A DNA stretch of 64,000 nucleotides, taken from contig JARVJP010000006.1 of NCBI GenBank assembly GCA_029776065.1, forward strand, positions 1 to 64,000, given 5' to 3'. The notes under the pieces are model-generated. The model was not told where the DNA came from. It saw only the letters and a program-made list of their open reading frames with translations, and did not search any database. Positions 32,670 through 42,185 of the stretch are shown here, in pieces. A program made the position numbers and the translations under genes. This stretch comes from Nitrososphaeria archaeon (GTDB lineage: Archaea > Thermoproteota > Nitrososphaeria > JACIWG01). How positions within the stretch are numbered: the first letter of the stretch is position 1; each line of letters opens with the position of its first letter.

Positions 32670-34145
32670 ATGGCCAATATCACTCAAAAAGATCATAGAT
32701 TTCCGCCAAGATACGGACCTGAATGGGGTTCTGGAGGAATATTTGGATTAAAATATTTCAAGAGCACGTTATTTTTTAATCTAGCCTTTGAGGGAGAAGC
32801 GCATTTTTTAGATGAAGAAGGTGAGATTATCTATAAATACGGGTTGGTCGGGCCTGAACCGGTTTCTGGAGGAGACACTTATAATGCTGTTGACGTAGTC
32901 GATGACTTTATCTATTTCGGTGGATGGGTTCATGCTCCTGCTAAATATATTAAAAAAGGAGAAAGAAAAACTATTTCTTTCACAAATAAGTATAGTCATG
33001 TTCACCAGTTTGATACAAAAGAGAAGCAAGTGAAACTGGTTTGGAAAGAAACCATCAACAGCGAAACCGATTGGACTGGGGAAGTATCTAATATAGTCTA
33101 TAACCCTGTAGACGATAACCTTCTTTTATCGCGGGCTGATGGGCACACGAATCTAGGGGTTTACTCTTTAGATAGGAGAACGGGTGTGATTTCGCAACTA
33201 AGCTCTGATCCTAGCGTTAAAGGTACACTATTTCTAGACTCTGTGTGCTTTGATATATCAAGCATAGGGGATTTTAGAGGAATACAACATGTTGACCTTC
33301 AAACTAACAATTGGTCCAAGATAAGAATTAATGACATGAAAAAAATTTCCATAGATAAAGGTGATGTGATAAAACCCTTTGTTGGTGCTATGGCCTCTGC
33401 TTACGCCCAGCTTTTTACATTCATTAAAGGAGGGGTTGTTATAGGAAACCCCCTAGATGGTACGGAGGATTCGATACAATTTATTAGGTTGTTTGATTTT
33501 GTTTTGTCAGGTTATTCTCCTAGTAGGACAACAGCAATACCTGTTGGAGGGGGGATTCTCACTTCTTTCAACGCCTTTACTCACGGTCTTGTGAACCCTA
33601 TGAATGAAGAAGAGAAGAAAGCGATGGAAGCAGGAAACACAATTATAGGTCCATCTGTTTTAGTATACATTACGCCACCAATTGCAAGAATAGTTGGTGT
33701 GTTTGGTGCAAGAATAACTTCAATAGAAAACTGCTTTAAAAAAATATTGTTAGGAACATCAACTACCGCGAATTTGGGAATGTTTAATGCGACACCAATC
33801 GATGCTGGATATAGGGAAATTATAGCCATTGACGAAGGGATTTTATCAGCTCCTTCCCCTCCTACATATTACAGCATCCCGGGGCATAGAGTCTTAAACC
33901 AAACCTGGGGGGGTATACCACTTTTTGGATATAAAGATCCAAAGTTTAGGATAAAATCTTCTAAAACAAACCGTGTTCATATATTTGAATATGACCTTGG
34001 GATACCTATCCAACCTCCTGAAGAAACAACTTACGAGCTACATGAAGGCATTAATATCCTAGATCTAAATGGGTTCAACCGCATAGTCTCATTTAAGTTT
34101 GATGAGGAAGATTTGAAATCGATGATATATATATCATTGATTTAA
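32670..34145 (+). CDS. DUF2139 family protein (archaeal, function unknown)
   Basis: The 491-residue soluble protein begins 'HRFPPRYGPEWGSGGIFGLKYFK', then 'LAFEGEAHFLDEEGE', which matches the archaeal DUF2139 family known mainly from Thermoproteota. The protein is rich in short beta strands and repeating aromatic and glycine turns ('DDFIYFGGWVHAPAKY', 'DNLLLSRADGHTNLGVYSLDRRTG'), consistent with a beta-propeller. No signal peptide or catalytic motif is visible. The ATG is preceded by AAGGAGA. It is followed after 63 bases by an MFS carrier with its own TATA box. Function is unknown. Confidence 0.7.
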   Translation: MANITQKDHRFPPRYGPEWGSGGIFGLKYFKSTLFFNLAFEGEAHFLDEEGEIIYKYGLVGPEPVSGGDTYNAVDVVDDFIYFGGWVHAPAKYIKKGERKTISFTNKYSHVHQFDTKEKQVKLVWKETINSETDWTGEVSNIVYNPVDDNLLLSRADGHTNLGVYSLDRRTGVISQLSSDPSVKGTLFLDSVCFDISSIGDFRGIQHVDLQTNNWSKIRINDMKKISIDKGDVIKPFVGAMASAYAQLFTFIKGGVVIGNPLDGTEDSIQFIRLFDFVLSGYSPSRTTAIPVGGGILTSFNAFTHGLVNPMNEEEKKAMEAGNTIIGPSVLVYITPPIARIVGVFGARITSIENCFKKILLGTSTTANLGMFNATPIDAGYREIIAIDEGILSAPSPPTYYSIPGHRVLNQTWGGIPLFGYKDPKFRIKSSKTNRVHIFEYDLGIPIQPPEETTYELHEGINILDLNGFNRIVSFKFDEEDLKSMIYISLI

Positions 34146-34177
34146 ACAAGTTATAACCATTATAAGAAGGCACAAAG

Positions 34178-34186
34178 TATTTATAG
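34178..34186 (+). promoter_or_regulatory. TATA box of the MFS gene at 34209
   Basis: TATTTATAG is centred 27 nt before the ATG at 34209, supporting a leaderless transcript and that start codon. Confidence 0.5.
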
Positions 34187-34208
34187 AAATATCTTTTCCA
34201 CACAATCA

Positions 34209-35354
34209 ATGTGTTCTAACCTCACTTCACAGAGCAGTGTAGAAGATATTAATCGAAGAGATATCCCACCATATATCATCTCTTTTCTTTCTGGCATAGT
34301 TATGTCTTTAAGTATGATGTACCTCCCTCTTTATGCGTATGACTTAGGTGCAAGCGAAATCGAAGTTGGGTTCATAGCTGGCGCGCATAGTTTAACATAC
34401 GTGTTTATGCCGATTTTATTAGGACGTTTAAGCGATAAAATAGGGTATAAAAGGGCTATGCTTTATGGAACAGTGATCATATCAATTATATATTTGTCGT
34501 ACTTTTATATTACAAACCCGATTCTATTCATCCCATTAAAGGCTGTTGAAGGAACTGGTTGGGCTTTCATATGGCCTTCCCTTATTGCATATTTCAGTGG
34601 CAGTAGAAAGAGGCTAAGAGTTTACAACATGATGTGGAGTTTTGGCGTTGTTGTCTCACCTTATATCGGTGGACTTATAATACAGCAATCAAGTTTTAGA
34701 AACGCATTCATTTTGTCACTGTCGATGATGACCTTATCTTTTCTACTAGGTGCGACACTACCACGTATCAATCGCACCAAAACTAAGGTTACATCAACCT
34801 TTAGCAGTATCAGAAATAATAAGGAGTTGACCCTTTTCCTTTTTCCTTTCATGTTCGGTTTCATAATGTTAACCGTCTTCACCTTCTTCCCGATTTATGC
34901 GAAAGAAAAAGGTCTAGAAGTGCTCGAGGGAAGCAGCATTTTAACGCTATCTAATTTAGCTAGGTTTGTCGCCTTCCTCCTGCCAATAACAATACATAAA
35001 ATGTTTAGCGGAGTTAAAAGCTTGCGTTTCTTTACTCTTTTACTTGGATTAATTCCTGCTACCATCGCACTTTATATGAACATATACTTCCTCTACATCG
35101 AGCTGATTCTTCTTGGACTTTTCTCAGGGCTCCTTTACATGTCGATGCAGTATAAGATCTTACAATTAGATGCTGAAAATAGGGGATTATTTGCAGGCAT
35201 CATCGAATCAACAATAGGTATTGGTTTCTTACTTGCGCCTACGATTGGCGGATTTGCGGCATCTATTGACATAACTTATCCTTTCTTTCTACCTGTAATA
35301 GCGGCGATAATTATTTTAGCTTTAAACTTGTTGGCAAGCGTAAGGGTTCGATAA
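34209..35354 (+). CDS. Major facilitator superfamily transporter
   Basis: The 381-residue protein has about 12 membrane helices. The first half contains 'SGIVMSLSMMYLPLYAYDLGASEIEVGFIAGAHSLTYVF' and the A-motif 'LLGRLSDKIGYKRAMLYG'. The second half contains 'FFPIYAKEKGLEVLEGSSIL' and 'YMSMQYKILQLDAENRGLFAGIIESTIGIGF'. It is of the general drug/metabolite MFS type; no substrate can be named. A soluble N-terminus of about 20 residues precedes helix 1. It lies between the DUF2139 gene and an ABC-2 exporter, each with separate promoters. Confidence 0.8.
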   Translation: MCSNLTSQSSVEDINRRDIPPYIISFLSGIVMSLSMMYLPLYAYDLGASEIEVGFIAGAHSLTYVFMPILLGRLSDKIGYKRAMLYGTVIISIIYLSYFYITNPILFIPLKAVEGTGWAFIWPSLIAYFSGSRKRLRVYNMMWSFGVVVSPYIGGLIIQQSSFRNAFILSLSMMTLSFLLGATLPRINRTKTKVTSTFSSIRNNKELTLFLFPFMFGFIMLTVFTFFPIYAKEKGLEVLEGSSILTLSNLARFVAFLLPITIHKMFSGVKSLRFFTLLLGLIPATIALYMNIYFLYIELILLGLFSGLLYMSMQYKILQLDAENRGLFAGIIESTIGIGFLLAPTIGGFAASIDITYPFFLPVIAAIIILALNLLASVRVR

Positions 35355-35441
35355 CATTTTATACCCTTTATTCTAAGAGAACACCCTAATAAAAATAAAA
35401 ATATATTCTAAATAGCGTTTAGGTGGTTTAGTGCAAATCTT

Positions 35442-36353
35442 ATGGTCGCGTCAATACTCAAAACCATAAACCTATCAAAAATATATCGAAGGGGGAAGAT
35501 TAAAGCGTTAACTGATGTTTCGTTAGAGTTCAATGACCGAGGTGTTCTGACCCTCCTTGGGAGAAATGGTGCAGGTAAGACCACATTTTTGAGGGTTATT
35601 TCTACACAGCTTATGCCAACAAGTGGTAAGGTGTTTGTTCTCGGATACGATGTAGTAAAGGAGGCAAAAGCCGTAAGGAATAATATTGCTGTGATGCCTC
35701 AAGAAGGCGCGACATTACCGCCATTAACACCTTGGGACCATGTATATTTTACGCTTCGAATAAAGGGAATAAGTAAGAATGTTGCAAAAGAGTATACAAA
35801 TGATGTCTTAGAGAAGCTGGATTTGATGCAGTATAAAGATGTTCATGCAGATCGCCTTTCAGGAGGTTTAAGGCAGAGAATACTTGTTGCTATGGCGATG
35901 GCGTATAAAGCTAGGCTTTTGTTACTTGACGAACCGACTCTTGGGTTAGACCCTCTAAGTAGGAGAAAAATTTGGAAGATTGTAAGGGAATATTGTAAGA
36001 ATGTTGGATCTGTGATCCTGACAACACATTACTTAGACGAAGCAGAGGTTTTATCTGATCAAGTGGTCATTCTAAATAATGGCAAAGTTTTAGCGAATGG
36101 AACGGTAGATGAATTAAGAAACTTTGTTAAAGAGAAGGTCAAAATTGAGGTTTACAGTGGTTTCTTGTTTGAGGAACTGCAATCGTATGGGCGTTTAGTG
36201 CCTGTAGCAGACAGGCTTAGAGTTTTAACGAACGAGAAAACAGCTCAAGAACTGGTTAATGAAGCTATAAAAAGAGGTGCAAGGGTACAGACATCTCCTA
36301 TAACATTAGATGATGTGTTTGTAGAATTATCTACGGAGGTAGAACAGGAATGA
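35442..36353 (+). CDS. ABC-2 type exporter ATP-binding protein
   Basis: The 303-residue ATPase has Walker A GRNGAGKTT, signature LSGGLRQRILVAMAMAY, Walker B 'LLLLDEPTLGLDP' and an H-loop in 'SVILTTHYLDEAEVLSDQV'. The C-terminal 70 residues form the usual short regulatory extension of DrrA/CcmA-type ATPases. It starts with ATG and overlaps the permease gene by four bases (ATGA). The pair probably exports a small hydrophobic molecule or handles a lipid or antibiotic; the cargo cannot be read. A similar but separate pair lies at 48626-50558. Confidence 0.88.
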   Translation: MVASILKTINLSKIYRRGKIKALTDVSLEFNDRGVLTLLGRNGAGKTTFLRVISTQLMPTSGKVFVLGYDVVKEAKAVRNNIAVMPQEGATLPPLTPWDHVYFTLRIKGISKNVAKEYTNDVLEKLDLMQYKDVHADRLSGGLRQRILVAMAMAYKARLLLLDEPTLGLDPLSRRKIWKIVREYCKNVGSVILTTHYLDEAEVLSDQVVILNNGKVLANGTVDELRNFVKEKVKIEVYSGFLFEELQSYGRLVPVADRLRVLTNEKTAQELVNEAIKRGARVQTSPITLDDVFVELSTEVEQE

Positions 36354-37081
36354 ACATTAAAACAATAATGATGTTAGGGTATATGTATGGGTTTCTATGG
36401 TTAAGGCGAAATATGCTTTCCATGATCTGGCTTTTTTCTACACCTTTTACAATACTTTTCTTATTTTATGTTGTTGCAGGAGAAGGGGCATTGATTACTG
36501 CACTGATAGGGTCGTACATTATGTTGTTTGTTAACGCTGGAGTGGGTGTGATAGGTGATGCGGTTTGGAATAAGCATGAGCTTAAGTTTCAAGACATTCT
36601 GGTCGCTTCTCCTGTAACTGTGTTCGATTATATTGCAGGCATCGCTTTAGCGGAAATCTTCTTCACGCTTCCAGGCATCGTTGTGTTACTAATACCATTG
36701 ATTTTGTACCAAGGTAGTTTTTACTGGCTATTTACGTTGGTTGCTGTTCCAACTATTACTTGGTTAATTGTTTCAGCAATCAGTTTCTATTTTTCGACAT
36801 ATGTTCCTAACGCACGTAACGGTTGGCAAGTAGGTGTCCTACTTAACCTTCTGTTGACGATTTTACCTCCAGTATTTTATCCTATAGAGAAAATACCTGA
36901 TGCAATTAGACCTATTGCTTATTTAGTTCCAACAACACATTCAGCTCTACTTCTTAAGAATAGTGCAGGAATCATACAACTTGGAACAATAGATATTTTA
37001 TTCAGTTGGAGTTACTTGCTTATAGCCTTGGTCACATTAACGTTGCTGACGATAAATAAGGCGCAATGGAGAGAGAACTGA
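36350..37081 (+). CDS. ABC-2 type exporter permease
   Basis: The 243-residue membrane protein has six predicted helices of the ABC-2 fold: 'MLSMIWLFSTPFTILFLFYVVAG', 'LITALIGSYIMLFVNAGVGVIG', 'IAGIALAEIFFTLPGIVVLLIPLIL', 'FTLVAVPTITWLIVSAISFYF', a helix around 'VLLNLLLTILPPVFYP' and a last one in 'LFSWSYLLIALVTLTLL'. The 'PPVFYPIEKIPDAIRPIAYLVPTTH' stretch is characteristic of the family. Its ATG overlaps the ATPase stop. The two form one transporter. Confidence 0.85.
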   Translation: MNIKTIMMLGYMYGFLWLRRNMLSMIWLFSTPFTILFLFYVVAGEGALITALIGSYIMLFVNAGVGVIGDAVWNKHELKFQDILVASPVTVFDYIAGIALAEIFFTLPGIVVLLIPLILYQGSFYWLFTLVAVPTITWLIVSAISFYFSTYVPNARNGWQVGVLLNLLLTILPPVFYPIEKIPDAIRPIAYLVPTTHSALLLKNSAGIIQLGTIDILFSWSYLLIALVTLTLLTINKAQWREN

Positions 37082-37133
37082 AAGCGATACATGTTAAAAA
37101 GGCTTATGAACAACATGGACAAAACGATTGCTA

Positions 37134-38258
37134 ATGAATTATAGTATCTTTTGTAGTAAATGTGGTAAAGAGCGTGAGGAGAAAACCCAATGGAGATGCA
37201 TCTGCGGTGCGCCTTTTGATATAGCGCTTAACATCAAGTTTGACAAAGAAAAGATAATAAGAAGTTGCAAATCAATTTGGCGTTACAAACACTACTTCCC
37301 CTATGTTAAACGTGACAAAATTATTACCCTAGGGGAAGGATGCACACCTATAACCAAGTTAGACGATAATCTTTGGATAAAACTGGATTACCTTATGCCA
37401 ACAGGTTCTTATAAGGATCGAGGCTCCTCGACTCTAGTATCGAGCTTATGCTCTGAATCTGATATAATAAAGGGGTTATCAGAGGATTCCTCAGGTAATG
37501 CAGGAGCTTCTTTAGCAGCTTATTGTGCGAGGGCCAACATTAAACTAAAGGTATTTGTTCCAAAAAGTACTTCAGGTCCTAAACTCTCGCAAATAAAAGC
37601 ATACGGTGCAGAGGTCTTTAGAGTCGAGGGTACAAGGGAAGACGTGTCAAAGATGGCTCAAAGAGCAATGAAGGATCACCTTTATGTAGGGCATGTTTGG
37701 CATCCATTCTTTAGAGATGGAATTCGAACACTCTTATATGAAGTAGCAGAACAGACTGGTTGGAGAATGTTTGATAAAATATATGTGCCTGTCTCAGCAG
37801 GAACACTATTGCTGGGAGTTATATCTGGAATCAAACATCTTTTATCCTCAGATATTATAAACAAAGTTCCTAGGATAATAGCCGTCCAAACTAGGCAGGT
37901 TTCACCTTTATACCATCGAATGGAGAAGTTGAGCTACGTCCCTCCAGAAAGCATTAAAACAGTAGCGGATGCACTTGTAAGTACTAACCCTCCTTTACTA
38001 GATTTAATGGAGAAAAACCTTAGAGAAGTCGATGGCGGCTCAGAAGTTGTTGACGAAGAAGAGATAGTATCATCTTATTATGCTCTTGCTAAGAAAGGTT
38101 TTCACGTGGAACCAAGTTCAGCAGTTACTTATGCTGCATATCTTAAACAACTTGCTAAAGGAGGCTTCAGTGAAAAGGAAAAGGTTCTTCTAATATTAAC
38201 TGGGACTGGGTTAAAAAGTCCAATGAAAAGCTTTAGAAACAACAAGGTACTTCTTTGA
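37134..38258 (+). CDS. thrC: Threonine synthase-like PLP enzyme
   Basis: From the ATG at 37134 the protein is about 374 residues. The N-terminus is a zinc ribbon (C7, C10, C22, C24 in 'FCSKCGK' and 'WRCICG') typical of archaeal threonine synthases. The PLP lysine is in 'KLDYLMPTGSYKDRGSS', followed by 'SEDSSGNAGASLAAYCARANIKLKVFVP' with the phosphate-binding loop, and 'SAVTYAAYLKQLAKGG' near the C-terminus. It would convert O-phosphohomoserine to threonine. A TTG six bases upstream is a weaker start. It converges with the CoA-ligase gene, with stops only a few bases apart. Confidence 0.85.
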   Translation: MNYSIFCSKCGKEREEKTQWRCICGAPFDIALNIKFDKEKIIRSCKSIWRYKHYFPYVKRDKIITLGEGCTPITKLDDNLWIKLDYLMPTGSYKDRGSSTLVSSLCSESDIIKGLSEDSSGNAGASLAAYCARANIKLKVFVPKSTSGPKLSQIKAYGAEVFRVEGTREDVSKMAQRAMKDHLYVGHVWHPFFRDGIRTLLYEVAEQTGWRMFDKIYVPVSAGTLLLGVISGIKHLLSSDIINKVPRIIAVQTRQVSPLYHRMEKLSYVPPESIKTVADALVSTNPPLLDLMEKNLREVDGGSEVVDEEEIVSSYYALAKKGFHVEPSSAVTYAAYLKQLAKGGFSEKEKVLLILTGTGLKSPMKSFRNNKVLL

Positions 38259-38265
38259 ATGGAAG

Positions 38266-39780
38266 TTAGTGCAGGTCGGTTGAGCCCTTACGTTCCTTAA
38301 AAGAAGTTAAATATCGCTCTAAACAACCTTGACTTTTTAGGTAATCGCCATAGTTATAAAGCGCTACCATCGCCCTCGCCGCGTCTTCAGGAGAAGAATA
38401 CGATGGAATCATAAACTTTTCAAACTTAGCTCTTATATATAACGCCATTTCCGTCTCACCTATATCACATGCGATTATGGGTTTAAGAAAGTTTTTAGAA
38501 ACCATAGCTACCTTATCAACATAATCCTCTTGTAACCCTGGGACATGGTGTAAGCCTAGTAGAATTACACCGTTAACGTTTAAGGATTGTAAAACAACTT
38601 CAGTTACGCTAACGAGCATATCTGAAGTAACGGAACCTGTTAGGTCTACAGGATTATTTATTGAAGCAAACTGAGGAATTTTACCATTCATTCTCATGCT
38701 TTCAAGCACTTTTTTGCACTCCTCTGGTAGTGCACCGATCTTCAACCCTCTAAGTTCACATTCGTCAGCAGCCATGATCGCAGGTCCTCCAGCATCGGTA
38801 ATTATTACGATGTTTCTTCCAGTTGTTGGTGGTTGGAAGACTAAAGCCTTACACATGTCAAAAAATTCCTCCATATCTCTAGCTCTAATGATTCCACTTT
38901 GCGTAAAGGCAGTACTGTATATCTCATCAGATCCAGCTATAGACCCTGTATGTGACATTGCAGCCTTAGCACCTGCAGATGTCTTTCCTGTTTTAAGGGC
39001 TACAATCGGTTTGACCTTAGTAACCTTTTTTGCAACTTTCATAAATCGCTTTCCATCCTTTATTCCCTCTAAGTAACATAAGATCGCCTTCGTCTGATCA
39101 TCGTTAAGAAAATACTCAAGGAAATCTGATTCATCAAGGTCGATCCTATTTCCAAAGCTAACAAATCTGCTTACTCCAAGCCTTCTACCAGCTAGGTAAT
39201 CGAGTGATGCAACACCAAAGGCGCCGCTCTGTGTTACAACAGCTATCTCACCAGGCTTAGGTCTTGGGGTTGCGATCACTTCTTCATTAGAGATAAGTAT
39301 CTTAGTTTCGGGCAAAAATAAGGTGTCGATACCAGTTAGCGGATCATATACTCCAAGACAATTAGGGCCTAAGACTCTTATCTTAGCTTTTGAAGCTATT
39401 TCCTTCACTTTACGCTCTAATTCGAGGTTGCCAATCTCTGCGAACCCACTGGTAATAATTATAGCTGCTTTTACCTTTTTTATTGCCGCCTCCTCCATCA
39501 CCTTAGGAACGCCTACAGAAGGGATCACAACTACAATCAAATCAACGTCATTAGGTATCTTAGTGAGCGAGGGATAACAATCGTATCCAAGTATTGCATC
39601 TTCGTTGGGGTTAACAGGGTAAAGCTCACCCCTGTATAGGCGACTATTCTTGTTTTCAACAAAATTCTTGAATATTACATACCCAGCTTTATTTACCTTT
39701 TTAGACGCCCCGATAACTGCAGTCGATTTAGGCTCAAAAAAAAATTTGACCTGCTCAACTATTTGAAGATTACCTTCCAT
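38266..39780 (-). CDS. Acyl-CoA synthetase (ADP-forming), alpha subunit (CoA-binding/ligase domains)
   Basis: The 504-residue protein has an N-terminal CoA-binding Rossmann domain ('FFFEPKSTAVIGASKKVNKAGYVIFKNF' and 'VLGPNCLGVYDPLTG'), then the CoA-ligase domain with 'IAVVTQSGAFGVASLDYLAGR' and the phospho-histidine motif in 'AAMSHTGSIAGSDEIY'. A third domain follows. This matches the alpha part of archaeal ADP-forming acetyl-CoA synthetases, which make ATP from acyl-CoA. The ATP-grasp beta part is neither fused nor adjacent, so a separate subunit elsewhere is required. Substrate acyl group is unknown. It runs toward the threonine synthase gene. Confidence 0.88.
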   Translation of the reverse strand: MEGNLQIVEQVKFFFEPKSTAVIGASKKVNKAGYVIFKNFVENKNSRLYRGELYPVNPNEDAILGYDCYPSLTKIPNDVDLIVVVIPSVGVPKVMEEAAIKKVKAAIIITSGFAEIGNLELERKVKEIASKAKIRVLGPNCLGVYDPLTGIDTLFLPETKILISNEEVIATPRPKPGEIAVVTQSGAFGVASLDYLAGRRLGVSRFVSFGNRIDLDESDFLEYFLNDDQTKAILCYLEGIKDGKRFMKVAKKVTKVKPIVALKTGKTSAGAKAAMSHTGSIAGSDEIYSTAFTQSGIIRARDMEEFFDMCKALVFQPPTTGRNIVIITDAGGPAIMAADECELRGLKIGALPEECKKVLESMRMNGKIPQFASINNPVDLTGSVTSDMLVSVTEVVLQSLNVNGVILLGLHHVPGLQEDYVDKVAMVSKNFLKPIIACDIGETEMALYIRAKFEKFMIPSYSSPEDAARAMVALYNYGDYLKSQGCLERYLTSFKERKGSTDLH

Positions 39781-39903
39781 TAAGAAAAGGTTACATTGCT
39801 TTGTAATTAAATTTTTTGAAACAACAACACAAATATAACCAATTTGTTATCAAGTTAAGAAGGTTAAAATGTTTAATATTGCAAAAGACAAGGGGGATAT
39901 AAT

Positions 39904-40596
39904 ATGAAACTTATAATATTTGGCCCACCTGGTTCAGGAAAAGGGACCTATTCAATAAGACTAAAGGAAAGATACGGCCTTGAGAAAATTTCTACAGGAG
40001 ACATATTCAGAGAAGAAATCAAAAGTGGAACAGTATTAGGAAAAGAAATAGAACATTTCTTGAAGGAGGGAAAACTTGTACCAGATGAAGTTGTAATCAA
40101 GGTTGTAAAGAATAAGCTCAAAAATTTGGATAACTTCATCTTGGATGGGTATCCTAGAACAGTAGAGCAGGCTAAGGCACTTGATGAAATCACCAAGATA
40201 GATGCGATAATTAGAATAAACGCGCACAAAGAGATTCTTATTGAGAAGATATCCGCTCGTAGGATCTGCTCGAACCCGAAGTGTGATGGGAACTACAATA
40301 TTGCTGATATCAGGAAGACTGTTAATGGCGTAGACTACCTTTTACCACCTCTACTTCCTAAGAACGATTTGGTGTGCGATAAGTGTGGTTCACCATTAAT
40401 ACAACGTGAAGACGATAACCTAAAAACAATAGAAGAACGACTTAAGATCTATGAGAATCAAAGTAGACCCGTTTTAGACTACTACAAAAGTAAGGGAGCA
40501 GGCAGGGTTCCAATTATAGATATCTGGATGAGTAGGCCACCTGAAATCACAGTAGAAAAAATCATAGAGAGTTTAAATCAACTCAAGATCAAATAA
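39904..40596 (+). CDS. adk: Adenylate kinase with zinc lid
   Basis: The 230-residue kinase has the P-loop GPPGSGKGT at 7-15, 'STGDIFREEI', 'DGYPRTVEQAKAL' with the NMP-binding Arg, and a lid with four cysteines (C122, C127, C158, C161) that should hold zinc. The 30-residue spacing within the lid, including an insert around 'VNGVDYLLPPLLPKND', is longer than usual. It interconverts ATP, AMP and ADP, and also serves ribosomes in archaeal operons, though no translation genes are adjacent here. The start is ATG at 39904. Confidence 0.92.
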   Translation: MKLIIFGPPGSGKGTYSIRLKERYGLEKISTGDIFREEIKSGTVLGKEIEHFLKEGKLVPDEVVIKVVKNKLKNLDNFILDGYPRTVEQAKALDEITKIDAIIRINAHKEILIEKISARRICSNPKCDGNYNIADIRKTVNGVDYLLPPLLPKNDLVCDKCGSPLIQREDDNLKTIEERLKIYENQSRPVLDYYKSKGAGRVPIIDIWMSRPPEITVEKIIESLNQLKIK

Positions 40597-40715
40597 GCTA
40601 TTCTAATCCCCTTACTGTTTATGCCTAATACAGTAATAGAGATTCAATAGAAGTAAATACTCACCTTGGAAATATCCGCAATTTTTAAATATCAGAGTAT
40701 CAGTTAATAGCGACA

Positions 40716-42038
40716 ATGAAAACATTCCAATTACTTGCTGCATTTGGCTTAATATTGTTAATTCTTGCAACCCCTATTCCATGGTTAACGTTTAACTTCT
40801 TTAGTGAATCTTCAAATGATTCATTCAATTTAATATTAGCAGACATGTATATCTTAATGCTGAAGGCGAGCAAGCTCGTCCCAGAAACAGACACAGGCCT
40901 ATTTTACAGAGCTATAACTCAAATGTTACCTACCATGGTAACATTGATCGCAGCAACCTTCCTTTACTCTTTATCAATAGTCCTAGGAACCCTATCTATC
41001 GCATTTAGAAAGGTTTCTATTTGGGCAGGGGTTTCTAGCTTTCTAACAGGATTTTTATGGATAATCGGGGTTGAAACTTTAAAATCAAACTTGATTGAGG
41101 AAGCTGAAAAGAGTGAAGGAATTTTCGGGCCACTTTTTGCAAAAGGCGTTTCATCTGTTATAACAGTTGGGTATGGCGCATATGTCGTTGTCTTAGTTGG
41201 AGTAATCTTCTTTATAGCCTTCTTCATAGATAGGTACGCTTCAGAAGATAAAGTTATAAAATCCTCTTTACGTGAGATCAAAGAAGGGCTGAAAGCAACG
41301 CAGGACAAATGTAATCGCTTAAGTGCAGGAATACAGATGATTCAAGAAACTAACCTAAAACTAGCCAAAGACTATAATGAGTTAAGAAAAGAACATGATG
41401 GAATCATATCCATACTCCTTAAATGTAGAGTAGAAAATGCTTACACATTAGGTGACCGATTATTCGCGGATATCAGGAATACTGGTTCGCTTCCAATCAA
41501 TTGGGTAGAAGTAATGGATATTGAGCCAAGACCAAAGGGTGCGAATTTGCCATCTGAACAAATACAACTTTTAGGAGGGATAAACCCAGGTCAAGCAGTA
41601 AAATTTACTTATGATTTAAAAGACATCTACGGAAAACCAATTGTTTTCGACCCAGTTGTAACGTACACGATCAAGTTTACAGTAGGGTGGAACCAGGTTA
41701 CCCAAACATATGACACCACATTTAAGGTGACTGGAAGTGGAAGCCAGTTTAGAGCAGAAATCGATGGAGAATACACTACAGGGAATAATCTAATATTAAA
41801 TGTGAAGAATGTTGGTGTGTCTAAGATCACCTCAGAAAAGATTACGTCTATCTCACCCTCTCCTGGAGGGGTACCTCCACCCGTTCAGACTGTTGTGATA
41901 AACCCGGGTGAGACGAAGACACTTTGGTTTACGTGGGTCAATGGCGAGTTTGTGTCAGGAATTTCGTACACCGTTGGTCTGGAGCTAAGTGATGGAACCA
42001 ATTCGTATTCACTTTCTTTCGTTGTCGTTGCATCTTAG
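40716..42038 (+). CDS. Membrane protein with coiled coil and beta-rich extracytoplasmic domains (unknown)
   Basis: The 440-residue protein has an N-terminal helix ('LLAAFGLILLILATPIPW'), then three further membrane segments ('LPTMVTLIAATFLYSLSIVLGTLSIAF', 'VSIWAGVSSFLTGFLWIIG', 'VITVGYGAYVVVLVGVIFFIAFFI'). A coiled-coil stretch follows ('SLREIKEGLKATQDKCNRL' and 'LAKDYNELRKEHDGI'). The last 190 residues are beta-rich, with two CARDB-like repeats around 'ADIRNTGSLPINWVEVMDIEP' and 'NNLILNVKNVGVSKITSEKIT', typical of archaeal cell-envelope proteins. No enzymatic motif. It is the first of three consecutive genes with related topics. Confidence 0.65.
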   Translation: MKTFQLLAAFGLILLILATPIPWLTFNFFSESSNDSFNLILADMYILMLKASKLVPETDTGLFYRAITQMLPTMVTLIAATFLYSLSIVLGTLSIAFRKVSIWAGVSSFLTGFLWIIGVETLKSNLIEEAEKSEGIFGPLFAKGVSSVITVGYGAYVVVLVGVIFFIAFFIDRYASEDKVIKSSLREIKEGLKATQDKCNRLSAGIQMIQETNLKLAKDYNELRKEHDGIISILLKCRVENAYTLGDRLFADIRNTGSLPINWVEVMDIEPRPKGANLPSEQIQLLGGINPGQAVKFTYDLKDIYGKPIVFDPVVTYTIKFTVGWNQVTQTYDTTFKVTGSGSQFRAEIDGEYTTGNNLILNVKNVGVSKITSEKITSISPSPGGVPPPVQTVVINPGETKTLWFTWVNGEFVSGISYTVGLELSDGTNSYSLSFVVVAS

Positions 42039-42185
42039 TACTGGGGCCTACTTTATTTCTATAGCTCTGACTTAACATTAGTTATATCCTGGTTTTAATA
42101 AACAGCGCATGACGCACCAATATGATGGATTTGGTGATTAATTAGTAATCCGAAAAGTTTATTATTGATTTAGCCTAAACTTAGT

